DNA of 64,000 bases. Source: Azospirillum lipoferum (GTDB lineage: Bacteria; Pseudomonadota; Alphaproteobacteria; Azospirillales; Azospirillaceae). A model generated the notes under the pieces. That model had not been told where the DNA came from and searched no databases. It saw nothing but the letters and a program-made list of their open reading frames with translations. The position numbers were made by a program, and so were the translations under genes. Shown here piece by piece: positions 15,904 through 25,803 of this stretch (position 1 is the stretch's first letter; every line of letters begins with the position of its first letter). The DNA lies in NCBI RefSeq assembly GCF_024170005.1, contig NZ_JALJXJ010000003.1:248001-312000 (forward strand), written 5' to 3'.

Positions 15904-16800
15904 ATGGCATACATCGACGATCCGGAGACTCAGCGTGCAAATCTGAGCTTCATCAAGGCATCCATGCGCGAACCGCTGCTGTCGCGCGACCATGAATTCG
16001 ACCTCGCCCGCAAATGGCGCGAGGGCAACGACGAACGCGCCCTGCATCAGCTGGTCCGGGCCTATACTCGTCTGGTGGTGGCCACCGCGTCGCGCTTCCG
16101 CAATTACGGCCTGCCGATGGGCGATCTCGTCCAGGAGGGCAATGTCGGCCTGATGCAGGCGGCCAGCCGCTTCGAACCCGACCGCGAGGTGCGCTTCTCC
16201 ACCTATGCCGCCTGGTGGATCCGCTCGGCCATGCAGGACTACATCCTGCGCAACTGGTCGATCGTGCGGACCGGCACCACCGCCGCGCAGAAATCCCTGT
16301 TCTTCAACCTGCGCCGCCTGCGCGCCAAGATCGACAGCGCCACCCAGAACGGCAGCGGCGCTCCGCTGACCAGGGAAGGCCGCGAGTGGATCGCCGGCGA
16401 ACTCAAGGTCGAGGTGTCCGAGGTCGAGGCGATGGAGATGCGCCTGTCCGGCGCCGACCAGTCGCTGAACACACCGGTGGCCGACGGTTCCGACGACGAC
16501 TGGCAGGATTTCCTGGCCGACCAGCGCCCCTCGCCCGAGGACGTGGTGATCGGCATGCGCGACGCCAACACCCGCTCACAATGGCTGGCCGAAGCGCTGG
16601 GCGAACTGAGCCCGCGCGAACGCACCATCATCCGCGAACGCCGCCTGCGCGAGGAAGGCGCCACGCTGGAAGAACTCGGCCGTGAGTTGGGCGTCAGCAA
16701 GGAACGCGTGCGCCAGCTTGAGCATCGCGCCCTGCTGAAACTGCGCCAGTCGATGCTGAAGCGGGTCGAGGACTCCGACGACCTGCTGGCGGAGGCGTGA
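15904..16800 (+). CDS. rpoH: RNA polymerase heat-shock sigma factor RpoH
   Basis: A 298-residue sigma-32-type factor. The RpoH box QKSLFFNLR (129-137) is diagnostic. Region 2 ([40 protein letters not shown]) and region 4.2 ([27 protein letters not shown]) are intact. It directs transcription of heat-shock genes. The start is set at ATG 15904, preceded by AAGGAAGGGA; the frame is open to 15790. No ROSE-like thermosensor was recognised in the upstream 280 bp. Alphaproteobacteria often have two or more rpoH genes, so this may be one paralog. Confidence 0.93.
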   Translation: MAYIDDPETQRANLSFIKASMREPLLSRDHEFDLARKWREGNDERALHQLVRAYTRLVVATASRFRNYGLPMGDLVQEGNVGLMQAASRFEPDREVRFSTYAAWWIRSAMQDYILRNWSIVRTGTTAAQKSLFFNLRRLRAKIDSATQNGSGAPLTREGREWIAGELKVEVSEVEAMEMRLSGADQSLNTPVADGSDDDWQDFLADQRPSPEDVVIGMRDANTRSQWLAEALGELSPRERTIIRERRLREEGATLEELGRELGVSKERVRQLEHRALLKLRQSMLKRVEDSDDLLAEA

Positions 16801-16803
16801 GAC

Positions 16804-16837
16804 AAAGCCCTCTCCCGAAACGGGAGAGGGCTTTTTT
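16804..16837. terminator. Bidirectional rho-independent terminator between rpoH and purH
   Basis: A perfect 14-bp stem AAAGCCCTCTCCCG (16804-16817) with its complement at 16821-16834, 3-base loop, T6 on the plus strand and AAA on the other side. It separates the convergent rpoH and purH genes. Confidence 0.92.
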
Positions 16838-16843
16838 ACATCA

Positions 16844-18448
16844 TCAATGCCGGAAGTGCCGCATTCCGGTCAGCACCATCGCCAGACCCTTCTCGTCCGC
16901 GGCGGCGATCACGTCGGCGTCGCGGATCGAACCGCCGGGCTGGATCACCGCCGTCACCCCCGCCTCGGCAGCGGCCAGCAGGCCGTCGGCGAAGGGGAAG
17001 AAGGCATCCGACGCAACGACCGAACCCTTGGTCAGCGCCTCCGGCAGACCGGCGGCCTTGGCGGCTTCAGCCGACTTGATGGCGGCAATGCGGGCAGAGT
17101 CGACGCGGCTCATCTGACCGGCGCCGACACCGACGGTGGCGCCGTTCTTGGCATAGACGATGGCGTTCGACTTGACGTGCTTGGCGACGCGGAAGGCGAA
17201 CAGCAGGTCGGCCAGTTCCTGTTCGGTCGGCGCGCGCTTGGTGACGACCTTCAGTTCGGCCGGATTGACGCGGCCGCTGTCGCGGTTCTGCAGCAGGAAG
17301 CCGCCCGACAGCTGCTTGATCATCATGCCGGGCTCGGCCGGGTTCGGCACGTCCTTGGTCAGCAGGACGCGCAGGTTCTTCTTGGTGGCGAGCAGCGCGC
17401 GGGCGGCCTCGTCGGCGTCCGGGGCGATGACCACCTCGGCGAACAGCTTGGAGATCTCCTCGGCCGTCTCGGCGTCCAGGCTGCGGTTGACGGCGATGAT
17501 GCCGCCGAAGGCGCTGACCGGGTCGCACAGCAGGGCCGACTTGTAGGCCTCCAGCAGGTTGGCCCCCTGGGCGACGCCGCATGGGTTGGCGTGCTTGATG
17601 ATGGCGACGGCCGGCTGCTCGAACTCGGCCACCAGCTCGAAGGCGGCGTCGGTGTCGTTCAGGTTGTTGTAGGACAGCTCCTTGCCCTGAAGCTGCACGG
17701 CGGTGGCGACACCCGGCCGCTTTTCGCCGGTAACGTAGAAGGCCGCCTGCTGGTGCGGGTTCTCGCCATAGCGCAGGGTCTGGACCAGCGAGCCCGACAG
17801 GGTGGTGCGCGGCGGGAAGGTCTCGCCCAGCTGGCCGGCCAGCCAGGTGGAGATGGCGGCGTCATAAGCGGCGGTGCGGGCATAGGCGCGCTGGGCGAGC
17901 CGGCGGCGCAGGGCCAGCGTGACGCAGCCGTCATGGGTCGCCAGCTCGTCCATCACCGCCTCGTAGTCGGACGGCTCGGTGACGATGGCGACGAAGTCGT
18001 GGTTCTTGGCGGCGGCGCGGATCATCGCCGGCCCGCCGATGTCGATGTTCTCAACGCAGTCGTCATAGGCGGCACCCTTGGCGACCGTCGCCTCGAACGG
18101 GTAGAGGTTCACCACCACCAGATCGATGCCGGGGATGTCGTGCTGCGCCATCGCGTCGGCATGGATGTCGCGGCGGGCCAGGATGCCGCCATGGACACGC
18201 GGGTGCAGCGTCTTGACACGGCCGTCCATGATCTCCGGAAAGCCGGTGTGGTCGGAGACCTCCTTGACCGGCACGCCGGCCTCGGCCAGACGCTGGGCCG
18301 AACCGCCGGTCGACAGGATCTCGACGCCGCGGGCGGCGAGCGCCTTGCCCAGTTCCACCAGACCGGCCTTGTCGGACACGGAAATCAGGGCGCGGGCGAT
18401 GCGGACCTTGTCGGGAGCGGGGGCATGGTTGGCTTTGGGCGGGCTCAT
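16844..18448 (-). CDS. purH: Bifunctional AICAR formyltransferase / IMP cyclohydrolase
   Basis: A 534-residue enzyme catalysing the last two steps of purine synthesis: formyl transfer to AICAR and ring closure to IMP. The N-terminal MGS-like cyclohydrolase domain (about 17-160) shows [27 protein letters not shown] and [17 protein letters not shown]; the C-terminal transformylase domain includes [21 protein letters not shown] and the final [26 protein letters not shown]. The start at ATG 18448 has AGGATGAC upstream; the frame stays open to 18532. It is the last gene of a minus-strand cluster with the heparinase-like protein and rsmB, an order shared by related genera. Confidence 0.95.
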   Translation of the reverse strand: MSPPKANHAPAPDKVRIARALISVSDKAGLVELGKALAARGVEILSTGGSAQRLAEAGVPVKEVSDHTGFPEIMDGRVKTLHPRVHGGILARRDIHADAMAQHDIPGIDLVVVNLYPFEATVAKGAAYDDCVENIDIGGPAMIRAAAKNHDFVAIVTEPSDYEAVMDELATHDGCVTLALRRRLAQRAYARTAAYDAAISTWLAGQLGETFPPRTTLSGSLVQTLRYGENPHQQAAFYVTGEKRPGVATAVQLQGKELSYNNLNDTDAAFELVAEFEQPAVAIIKHANPCGVAQGANLLEAYKSALLCDPVSAFGGIIAVNRSLDAETAEEISKLFAEVVIAPDADEAARALLATKKNLRVLLTKDVPNPAEPGMMIKQLSGGFLLQNRDSGRVNPAELKVVTKRAPTEQELADLLFAFRVAKHVKSNAIVYAKNGATVGVGAGQMSRVDSARIAAIKSAEAAKAAGLPEALTKGSVVASDAFFPFADGLLAAAEAGVTAVIQPGGSIRDADVIAAADEKGLAMVLTGMRHFRH

Positions 18449-18728
18449 GGCGTCATCCTGATCGCTGCGGGTGTTGGGTCGAGGCCGCAGGCAACCGGGG
18501 AGACCCGGACAAGCACGGAAGAAGAAAAGCACGGACGGCCACGGAAATACCGCTCAGCTGTGCTTATCCGCGTCCGCCCGCCCGTCTGCACACTGCCGGC
18601 CCGGACGGACATGGATAAGCACGGCGAGACGAGTCCCGTGGTCGTCCGTGCCCCAAATCCCGTGTTCATCCGTGTTTCCATGCCCTCTCCCAAAGGAAAT
18701 CGGCCCGGCCACCGCGGATGGGCGCGAT

Positions 18729-20411
18729 TTACGCCGCCTTGCGCTCGCGGCGCAAGGCCCATTTCACCGTCAGACCCTCGGGTCCGCATTGTCCCTGCAT
18801 CATGATCTGCCGGGTGCGGCGCGGTTCCTCGCCGCTGCCGAGATAGACGCTCTCCGCCACCTCCAGCACGGCGCCGGTCACCCGCATGCGCCAAGCATTG
18901 CCGCTGGGCAGACGCAGAAGCACCTGATCGTTGCCGCCATTGCCCTGTGCGACGGGAACGACCTGGACGTTGGGATGCAGGTGGAAGCGGATGGCGTAGG
19001 GCTGCGGCTGCGGTGTGGCGCCGATCACCGGTTCCAGCGTGTCCTCGCCGCGCAGATCCTCACCATTGTCGGCCAGATAGACGCGGCGGCGGTGCAACAG
19101 GCCGAAGCCCTTGCTGTAGCCGTTGTGGCTGGCGACCACCAGCATGGCGCCGTCGGATTCCTGCCGCTCGCAGCTGACATTGGTCGGCCGGCGGCCGAGC
19201 CCGCCCTTCTCCAGCACTTCCGATGAATTGGTGTCGGCCACCACCATGGTCGAATGGGCGGCCGAACCGGCCAGCGCCGCACGCCAGGGGCCACGCTGGG
19301 ACGGGTGGCTGCCGCAATTGACGATCAGCCGCTCCTTGTTGACGGAGACCTCCATCGACAGGGTGCCGGCATGGGCGGTGCGGTCCAGCCCCTCCGGCGG
19401 CGGCGCCCCGGTGTCGAGCAGCACCAGGGTGCGCCCGGCGAGCAGACGCTCGAAGCCGGTGTGCGGCGCGCTCTTCAGCGGACGGCCGCGGGCGTCGGCC
19501 TGGGCCAGCACCGTGTCGATCAGCGCCGGCTCCTCCTCCCGCCCGCCGTTGAACAGGGCAAGCCCGCCATCGACATGGCGGAAGAAGCGCAAGGCCGGCG
19601 TCATGCGGTCGATGGCGTGCTGGAGGGTTTCCGGCACCTCCTCCTTCGCGACGCGCAGAACGGCACGCATGTCGATCAGGTCGCGCAGCACCCGCATCTG
19701 GATCGACGGGTTGCGCTCGACATGGCCGCCGTCGGGCAGGATCTGGCGCGGCAGTTCCTTGTCGAGCAGGCGCAGGGCTTCTCTTGCCGCCTTGTCCTGG
19801 TCGGGCAGGCAGTAGCCGCCATAGAGCAGGCCCTTGATCGCGCCGATCAGCCGCTCGCCGTCCAGCTTGGCCGGCGCCACCCGCAGCAGGTGGCGAAGCT
19901 GGCGGGCCATGCTCTCAAACACGCGGGCGCGGAACTCGTCGTCAGCCGACGCGCAGTAGAAGTCGTGCAAACCGATCCAGCTGGCCAGCCGCACGCCCAG
20001 CACGTCGGGCGCCCAGCTCTGGGAATGCCAGCCGCCATTCTGGTCCAGCCACGACCACACCAGCACCCGCGCCCGGCGCCGCGCGGTGTCGCCGCCGACC
20101 GCCCGCAGGTCGCGCAGCCATTCGAAGCCATGGGCGGCGCGCAGCCAGCCGTGGCTGGCGCCCTGGGGCCGCCAGTTGGGCGCGCCGTTGGGATCGACCA
20201 TGATCGGCTGCCCGGCGAAGCTCATGCGGCCGGCCAGCATGGCGTTGCCGTTGTCGGTGTCGCCCGGCCAGGGATCGGGCGGGATCACCGCCAGTGCCCC
20301 CGGCGCCTTGCCGCCCAGCATCAGGGCGTAGAGGGGATTCCCATAGGCAAGGCGCGCCATGCCGCTGCGAAACCGTCCGTTCCTGTCGCCCATCTGCGCC
20401 GACTCCTTCAA
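18729..20411 (-). CDS. Heparinase II/III family protein
   Basis: A 560-residue protein. The N-terminal half is helical, with the family's W-rich repeats (WSWLDQNGGWHSQSWAPDVLGVRLASWIGL, LLYGGYCLPD, PDGGHVERNPSIQMRVLRDLID); the C-terminal half is beta-rich with HAGTLSMEVSVNKERLIVNCGS, AHSTMVVADTNSSEVL and ASHNGYSKGFGLLHRRRVYL, the heparinase II/III-like domain. The His, Tyr and Asn residues of such polysaccharide lyases appear present. No signal peptide is evident, which is odd for a lyase acting on external glycans and suggests a cytoplasmic or unusual role. It sits between rsmB and purH on one strand, a conserved neighbourhood whose logic is unknown. Confidence 0.85.
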   Translation of the reverse strand: MKESAQMGDRNGRFRSGMARLAYGNPLYALMLGGKAPGALAVIPPDPWPGDTDNGNAMLAGRMSFAGQPIMVDPNGAPNWRPQGASHGWLRAAHGFEWLRDLRAVGGDTARRRARVLVWSWLDQNGGWHSQSWAPDVLGVRLASWIGLHDFYCASADDEFRARVFESMARQLRHLLRVAPAKLDGERLIGAIKGLLYGGYCLPDQDKAAREALRLLDKELPRQILPDGGHVERNPSIQMRVLRDLIDMRAVLRVAKEEVPETLQHAIDRMTPALRFFRHVDGGLALFNGGREEEPALIDTVLAQADARGRPLKSAPHTGFERLLAGRTLVLLDTGAPPPEGLDRTAHAGTLSMEVSVNKERLIVNCGSHPSQRGPWRAALAGSAAHSTMVVADTNSSEVLEKGGLGRRPTNVSCERQESDGAMLVVASHNGYSKGFGLLHRRRVYLADNGEDLRGEDTLEPVIGATPQPQPYAIRFHLHPNVQVVPVAQGNGGNDQVLLRLPSGNAWRMRVTGAVLEVAESVYLGSGEEPRRTRQIMMQGQCGPEGLTVKWALRRERKAA

Positions 20412-20572
20412 GACCGCGAGCGGCGTCGACGGCCGGCGGAGGATGATGTTGCGGTGCGGGAGAGCGCGAACGGAAGCATGGCTCGTGTCGTATCAATTCG
20501 CCGTCCGCACCGCAAGACGGGGCTGGGATTTATCCCGCAGCGCGAACCGGCCGGTCTGGACCGGATATGGCC

Positions 20573-21868
20573 TCAGTCCGGGCGCCGGCGCAGGCGCGCC
20601 ACGAAGAAGCCGTCGATCCCGCCGAGATCGCCCAGCATGCCCGGAAGGCTGCGGACCTCCCCCGCCTCGTTGATCGGCTCAGACAGGCCGCCGAGTTCGT
20701 CGGCGGTCACAGGCCAACGCTCCACCCGCTTATCCTGTTCCAGCAGGCGGGCGACCTGCGCCTCCCCCTCCTCCGGCTGGATGGAGCAGGTGCAGTAGAT
20801 CAGCGTGCCGCCAGGCTTCACCAATTCGACCGAACGGGCGAGCAGCCGCGACTGGGCACGGGCCAGCTTGGCGATGTCGTCCGGCGTCTTGACCCGCAGG
20901 ATATCGGGATGGCGCCGGATCGCCCCGGTTGCCGAGCAGGGCGCGTCGAGCAGCACGGCGTCGGCGGGCGTCTCCGGCTCCCAGGTCGCGGCGTCGGCGG
21001 CCAGCACCTCGGCCTCCAGCCGCAGGCGCTTCAGGTTCTCCGTCACCCGTTCCAGCCGCCGGGCCGAGCGGTCGATGGCGGTGACCTGTGCGCCCTGCAC
21101 CACCAGCTGCGCCGTCTTGCCACCGGGGGCGGCGCAGAGATCGAACACCCGCTTGCCCCTCAGATCGCCAAACAGCTTGGCCGGCAGCGAGGCGGCGAGG
21201 TCCTGCACCCACCATTCCCCGTCCTCGAAGCCGGGCAGTTCGATCACTGACCCGCCGGGTGGACGGCGCAGCGACCCGGTAGGCAGCAGGGTGGCGCCCA
21301 GCCGCTCCGCCCAGCCGGCGGGGTCCGACTTCACCGTGATGTCCAGCGGCGCCTCGTGCAGATGCGCCTCGACGATGCCGCGGGTGCGGGCGGTGCCGTA
21401 GGCGGAGCGCCAGGACAGCCACAGCCAGTCCGGCGTGTTCAACCGTCCGGCATCCTGCCGCGCCGCCATCTCCACCCCCTCGCGCCCGATCCGGCGCAGC
21501 ACGGCATTGATCAGCCCCTTGTAGGGAGCGGCGTTGCGCGCGGCGGCCAGTTCCACCGCGGTGTCGACCGCGGCATGGGCGGGAGTGTTCAGGAACACCA
21601 GCTGCGCCGTGCCCAGCCGCAGCATGTCGTGGATCGCCGCCTTGGGCAGGCCCGGCTTGACGAGGCTGGCCTGGATCATCTCGTCGATCTGGCCCAGCCG
21701 GCGCAGAACGGTGGCGACCAGCAGGCGGACGAAGCCGCGGTCGCGCGGCTGCAACGCCGCCAGTTCGGGATGCGCGTCGAACGCGTCGTCGAAGGGAACG
21801 GACTTGCGCAGCACGTCACGCAGCAAGTCGAGCGCGACGCCGCGGGCGGCGAGGGAAGTGTCGATCAT
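20573..21868 (-). CDS. rsmB: 16S rRNA (cytosine-C5-)-methyltransferase RsmB (Sun)
   Basis: A 431-residue enzyme that methylates C967 of 16S rRNA. The N-terminal NusB-like domain covers about 1-140. The SAM-dependent methyltransferase domain shows motif I DLCAAPGGKTAQL (C245; APGGK 247-251), motif IV DAPCSATG (C311) and motif VI YCTCSIQPEEGE with the catalytic Cys C361. ATG at 21868 is the natural start, and the protein has full length. Upstream lies the tRNA-Gly gene on the same strand with its own terminator, so rsmB is probably transcribed from its own promoter together with the heparinase-like gene. Confidence 0.93.
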   Translation of the reverse strand: MIDTSLAARGVALDLLRDVLRKSVPFDDAFDAHPELAALQPRDRGFVRLLVATVLRRLGQIDEMIQASLVKPGLPKAAIHDMLRLGTAQLVFLNTPAHAAVDTAVELAAARNAAPYKGLINAVLRRIGREGVEMAARQDAGRLNTPDWLWLSWRSAYGTARTRGIVEAHLHEAPLDITVKSDPAGWAERLGATLLPTGSLRRPPGGSVIELPGFEDGEWWVQDLAASLPAKLFGDLRGKRVFDLCAAPGGKTAQLVVQGAQVTAIDRSARRLERVTENLKRLRLEAEVLAADAATWEPETPADAVLLDAPCSATGAIRRHPDILRVKTPDDIAKLARAQSRLLARSVELVKPGGTLIYCTCSIQPEEGEAQVARLLEQDKRVERWPVTADELGGLSEPINEAGEVRSLPGMLGDLGGIDGFFVARLRRRPD

Positions 21869-21969
21869 GAGTATGGATCTAGCGCGACGGACAGCCAGTG
21901 TCGATACGGGATGCCCGGTGTTTCCGGGCTGTGGAGGCGGAAAAAACTGGGGCCGGAAAACTGGAGCCG

Positions 21970-22022
21970 AAAAAGCGAAGGGCCGGTGCGTTGCCGCCCG
22001 GCCCTTAGGTCTTCGCTTTTAC
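21970..22022 (-). terminator. Terminator of tRNA-Gly
   Basis: On the minus strand, a stem made of AAAGCGAAG and GGGCCGG (bulged by 4 bases) pairs with CCGGCCC and TTCGCTTT, ending in a T5 run at 21974-21970. It lies about 10 bases beyond the CCA end of the tRNA. Confidence 0.75.
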
Positions 22023-22030
22023 CGGAGAAC

Positions 22031-22105
22031 TGGAGCGGGCGAAGGGATTCGAACCCTCGACCCCAACCTTGGCAAGGTTGTGCTCTACCCCTGAGCTACG
22101 CCCGC
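22031..22105 (-). tRNA. tRNA-Gly (GCC)
   Basis: On the minus strand the acceptor GCGGGCG (22105-22099) pairs with CGCCCGC near the 3' end; the D-loop has AGCTCAGGGGTAGAGC; the anticodon arm is CAACCTTGCCAAGGTTG with anticodon GCC; the T-arm reads GGGTTCGAATCCC; discriminator U and an encoded CCA follow. Length 75 with CCA. A possible promoter (TTGCGG-N17-TAGAAA on the minus strand) and a 7-bp hairpin at 22106-22124 precede it. Confidence 0.97.
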
Positions 22106-22293
22106 GCTCCCGTCGTCCGGGAGCCGCTTTCTACGGAAACACGGCCTCCGCCGCAAGAGGAAAATGCACCCTTCCCCCACTTTTTTCTCCGCAGCCTGCT
22201 CCCTCTTTGCTGCGCCGCGGCACCGGGCGCCTTGCGTCCCGGCAGCGGCACGCTATGGTACGCGGCCATACGGCAACGGATGGAGACTGCGGC

Positions 22294-23085
22294 ATGGCCG
22301 GCACCATCACCCTGACCCGCGATGGAGCGGTCGCGACCCTGACCCTGTCCAACCCGGACAAGCTGAACGCCTTCGACAAGCCGATGTGGCACGCGCTGAT
22401 CGGCCACCTGAGCGCGTTGGAAGCCGACGAGGGAACCCGCGTCGTCGTGATGCGCGGCGGCCCCGGTTCCAACGGCGCCCGCACCTTCTCCCCCGGCGCC
22501 GACATCTCGGAGTTCGAGAGCGAGCGCAACAGCCCCGAACAGGGATCGAGCTACGGCGACCTGATGGACGAAGGGCTGGACGGCCTGCGTGCCTTGCGCC
22601 ACCCGGTTCTGGCCGCCATCGACGGCCCCTGCTGCGGCATCGGCCTGGCGGTGGCGCTGGCCTGCGACCTCAGGGTCTGTTCGGAGAGCAGCCGTTTCGG
22701 CGTGCCGGTCAGCCGGCTCGGCATCTCCATGGGACCGACGGAGCTGAAGCTGGTGGCCGACGTCGCCGGCGGTCCGGCGGCGCTGGAGATCCTGCTGGAG
22801 GGCCGCGTCTTCGGTGCCGCGGAGGCCAAGGACAAGAATCTCGTCCATCGTGTCGTCGCGGACGAAGGCTTCGAGGCGGAGATCGCCGCCGCCGTCCAGC
22901 GCATCGCCGCCGGCGCGCCTCTGGCCGCGACCCTGCACAAGCGCTATGTCCGACGCCTGTCCGATCCGGCACCGCTGACCGGGGCGGAAATCGCCGAATG
23001 CTACCGCTGCTTCGGCACCGAGGACTTCCGCGAGGGCTATCGCGCCTTCCTGGAAAAGCGCAAACCGGTGTTCACCGGGCGCTGA
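22294..23085 (+). CDS. Enoyl-CoA hydratase/isomerase family protein
   Basis: A 263-residue crotonase-fold enzyme, start ATG 22294 with GGAG eight bases before. The oxyanion-hole motifs are present: FSPGADISEF (about 64-73) and ALRHPVLAAIDGPCCGIGLAVALACDLRV (about 99-127). The C-terminus EDFREGYRAFLEKRKPVFTGR is typical of enoyl-CoA hydratases. It probably acts on an acyl-CoA thioester; the two catalytic glutamates of classical hydratases are not clearly both present, so isomerase or another crotonase activity is possible. It is not linked to other beta-oxidation genes here. Confidence 0.85.
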   Translation: MAGTITLTRDGAVATLTLSNPDKLNAFDKPMWHALIGHLSALEADEGTRVVVMRGGPGSNGARTFSPGADISEFESERNSPEQGSSYGDLMDEGLDGLRALRHPVLAAIDGPCCGIGLAVALACDLRVCSESSRFGVPVSRLGISMGPTELKLVADVAGGPAALEILLEGRVFGAAEAKDKNLVHRVVADEGFEAEIAAAVQRIAAGAPLAATLHKRYVRRLSDPAPLTGAEIAECYRCFGTEDFREGYRAFLEKRKPVFTGR

Positions 23086-23211
23086 TCCCCCGTTGAGCCC
23101 TTCCCTGGGACAAAGCGCGCTTACGCATGGCAGGGCTTTCGCCTGTGCGATGGTCAATGCGGCGGAAGGCCTCACATTCGTAGGGTTCCGCTCCCTGCCT
23201 GACGGTCCGTC

Positions 23212-24663
23212 ATGTCGCGCATCACCCCGCTGATCATCGCCTGCGCCCTGTTCATGGAGAACCTCGACTCGACGGTGATCTCCACCGCCCTGCCGGGAAT
23301 CGCGCAGTCGATGGGCGAGGATCCGCTGCGGCTCAGTCTGGCGATGACCTCCTACATGCTGGCGCTGGCGGTGTTCCTGCCGGTCAGCGGCTGGGCGGCG
23401 GACCGTTATGGCGCCCGCACCGTCTTCGCCAGTGCCATCGGCGTCTTCATGGCGGGGTCGATCGCCTGCGGCCTGTCGAACGGACTGGTGGAGCTGGTCG
23501 CCGCCCGCATCCTCCAGGGCATGGGCGGGGCGATGATGGTGCCGGTCGGCCGGCTGATCCTGCTGCGCACCGTGCCGAAGGACCAGCTGGTGACGGCGAT
23601 GGCGCGGATGACCCTGCCGGCGCTGATCGGCCCGGCGCTGGGCCCGCTGGTCGGCGGCGCCATCACCACCTATGCCTCGTGGCGCTGGATCTTCTTCATC
23701 AACGTGCCGATCGGGCTGGTCGGCATCGCCCTGGTGCTGGCGCTGATCCCCAATCTGAAGGAGGAGCAGCGCGACCCCTTCGACGCCCGCGGCTTCCTGT
23801 GGAGTTCCATCGCGCTGGCCGCCTTCATGTTCGGCTTCGAGAATGTCGGGCGCGACCTGCTGCCGGCCTCCGTGGTAGCGGTCCTGCTGGCGGTGGCGCT
23901 GCTGGCGACGGTGGCCTATCTGCGCCATGCCCGGCGGGTGGTGCGGCCGGTGCTGGATCCGTCGCTGTTCCGGCTGCAAACCTACCGCGCCTCGGTGCTG
24001 GGCGGCACGCTGTTCCGCATCGGCATCGGCGCCGTGCCCTTCCTGATGCCGGTGATGCTGCAGATCGGCTTCGGTCTGACCGCCTTCGAGTCGGGGGCGC
24101 TGACCTTCGCCGGGGCGGCGGGGGCGCTGACCATGAAGGCACTGGCCGGCCCGATCCTGCGACGCTTCGGCTTCCGCCCGGTGCTGACGCTGAACTCCAT
24201 CGTCAGCGGCGTGATCCTGGCCAGCTATGGCGCCTTCCGTCCCGACACGCCGCATCTGGTGATCCTGGGCGCCCTGCTGCTGGGCGGCTTCTTCCGCTCG
24301 CTGCAATTCACCGGCATGAACACGCTGAGCTATGCCGAGGTGCCGCAGCCGATGACCAGCCGCGCCAACACGCTGGCCAGCGTGATGCAGCAGCTGTCGA
24401 TGAGCCTGGGCGTCGCCGTCGGCGCCACCGCGCTGCACCTGACCGTGCAGTGGAGCGGCACGCTGACGCCGGCCTCCTTCGTTCCCGCCTTCCTGACGGT
24501 GGGACTGATGGCCTGTGCCTCCAGCCTGCCCTTCTGGCGCCTGCCCGCCGATGCCGGCGACGAGATCAGCGGCCATATCGGCCGCCGCAGCCCGGACAAG
24601 CCCACGGGCGATGCCCATAGCGCGACGGTCAAGGCGGCCGCGCTGACCGACGCGGCTGACTGA
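23212..24663 (+). CDS. DHA2-family MFS efflux transporter (14 TM)
   Basis: A 483-residue drug:H+ antiporter-2 protein. The family signatures are clear: LDSTVISTALPGIAQSMG in helix 1, FLPVSGWAADRYGARTVF after helix 2, RILQGMGGAMMVPVGRLIL in helix 4 and the antiporter motif C region LIGPALGPLVGGAI in helix 5. About 14 hydrophobic segments are countable. It likely exports hydrophobic or amphipathic compounds by proton exchange. No regulator or membrane-fusion partner is adjacent. It converges on the unknown Ala-rich gene with an 18-bp gap. Confidence 0.88.
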   Translation: MSRITPLIIACALFMENLDSTVISTALPGIAQSMGEDPLRLSLAMTSYMLALAVFLPVSGWAADRYGARTVFASAIGVFMAGSIACGLSNGLVELVAARILQGMGGAMMVPVGRLILLRTVPKDQLVTAMARMTLPALIGPALGPLVGGAITTYASWRWIFFINVPIGLVGIALVLALIPNLKEEQRDPFDARGFLWSSIALAAFMFGFENVGRDLLPASVVAVLLAVALLATVAYLRHARRVVRPVLDPSLFRLQTYRASVLGGTLFRIGIGAVPFLMPVMLQIGFGLTAFESGALTFAGAAGALTMKALAGPILRRFGFRPVLTLNSIVSGVILASYGAFRPDTPHLVILGALLLGGFFRSLQFTGMNTLSYAEVPQPMTSRANTLASVMQQLSMSLGVAVGATALHLTVQWSGTLTPASFVPAFLTVGLMACASSLPFWRLPADAGDEISGHIGRRSPDKPTGDAHSATVKAAALTDAAD

Positions 24664-24681
24664 ACGCTGCCGACTGAACGC

Positions 24682-25803
24682 TTAGGCGCCGGCAGTCGCA
24701 GTGGGGGCGGCAGGGCTGGGGGCGGTCGCGGTGGGCGCCGCACCGCGCAGCAAGCCCATCACCGCGTCGACCAGATCGCCGACATGCTCCTTCACATAGT
24801 CGGGGCGGCTTTCCGACTGGATCATCATCATGGGTTGGGCATTGGTCCCCTGATCGGGATCGAAGACACCGTAGCGCGCCTTGGAGCTGGCAAACTCGGG
24901 ATGCCAGGCAGCGTTCTCCTCCATCATCTTGCCCATCATCCCTCTTTTCATCGCCGCGTTGCCGGCCGCTCCCTGTTCCGTGCCCGCCAGCATATCGATC
25001 ATCCCGGCCTTGACCGCGTCGGGCGACATGCCGGCGAGCTTGGCCATCGCCTTGTCATCGAACATGATTTCGATTTGTTCGCTGCCGGTCCCCTGGGAGC
25101 CCGGCAGGTACAGCGTGATCATGGAGGTGTGGGCTGACCCCTCCGGCATGGTCGACGGAGATGCCGCCGCGGCCTGTTCCTTGGCCAGCAGGGCCGGCGG
25201 CTTTTCCGGCAGCACGGCGCCGTCGAGCGCCATGGTTCGGTCGATGACCTTGGAGATGTTCCCGGACAGCGCCAGACCACCGCCATCCTCGATGTCTTGT
25301 GGCAACCCGAAGCTCTTGCGCAGAAGGTCATTGCGCTGGAGATGGTGAGCGAACACCTTCTCGTGATAGGCCATGATCTCATCATTCTGGTGCGGATCGA
25401 ACCTCGGCAGGATGCCGTCGGTCTTCAGCAGCAGGGGCGGCGTGTCGGTCCCGTCCAACGGTGCGGCAGTCGCTTGCGAGGCCGACGTCGCAGGGGACGG
25501 GACGGCCGTCGCCCCCGCCCCTGGCGCCTTCGCGGGGGCGGCTGAAGCCGCCGTTGCCGACGCTGTTGCCGTGGATGCCGGTACGACGGCCTTGGCCTGG
25601 ACGGGCGTGGCACCGCCGCTCTTCAAGACCGCCAGCGCCTGTGCGGAAAATTCGACTTTGTCGCTGGAAGGGCTGCTTTTGCCCTTCACCTCCTTGAACA
25701 CGGCACTGGCTGCGTCATTCCGGGCGGTGGCCTTTCCGGACGCCCCTGAGACAGTCGTGGAGAACAGCGAGACGAACGAGCCGGACAGGGGTTTCACGGT
25801 CAT
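24682..25803 (-). CDS. Hypothetical Ala/Pro-rich protein
   Basis: A 373-residue protein of unknown function, start ATG 25803 with GGAG eight bases before. Three parts: an N-terminal segment with DKVEFSAQALAVLKSG, resembling the short amphipathic motifs found at the head of several alphaproteobacterial flagellum-associated or exported proteins; a long Ala/Thr/Pro linker (about 75-115); and a globular part rich in Met and Lys (about 125-340) with YHEKVFAHHLQRNDLLRKSFGLPQDI. No membrane helix or classical signal peptide. The C-terminus is Ala-rich. The upstream AT-rich patch with a 14-base palindrome may control it. Confidence 0.6.
   Translation of the reverse strand: MTVKPLSGSFVSLFSTTVSGASGKATARNDAASAVFKEVKGKSSPSSDKVEFSAQALAVLKSGGATPVQAKAVVPASTATASATAASAAPAKAPGAGATAVPSPATSASQATAAPLDGTDTPPLLLKTDGILPRFDPHQNDEIMAYHEKVFAHHLQRNDLLRKSFGLPQDIEDGGGLALSGNISKVIDRTMALDGAVLPEKPPALLAKEQAAAASPSTMPEGSAHTSMITLYLPGSQGTGSEQIEIMFDDKAMAKLAGMSPDAVKAGMIDMLAGTEQGAAGNAAMKRGMMGKMMEENAAWHPEFASSKARYGVFDPDQGTNAQPMMMIQSESRPDYVKEHVGDLVDAVMGLLRGAAPTATAPSPAAPTATAGA

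Noticed and set aside
22096..24618. An 840-codon minus-strand frame over the crotonase and MFS genes
   Set aside because: His/Gln/Arg-rich shadow of two well-supported genes; no domain.
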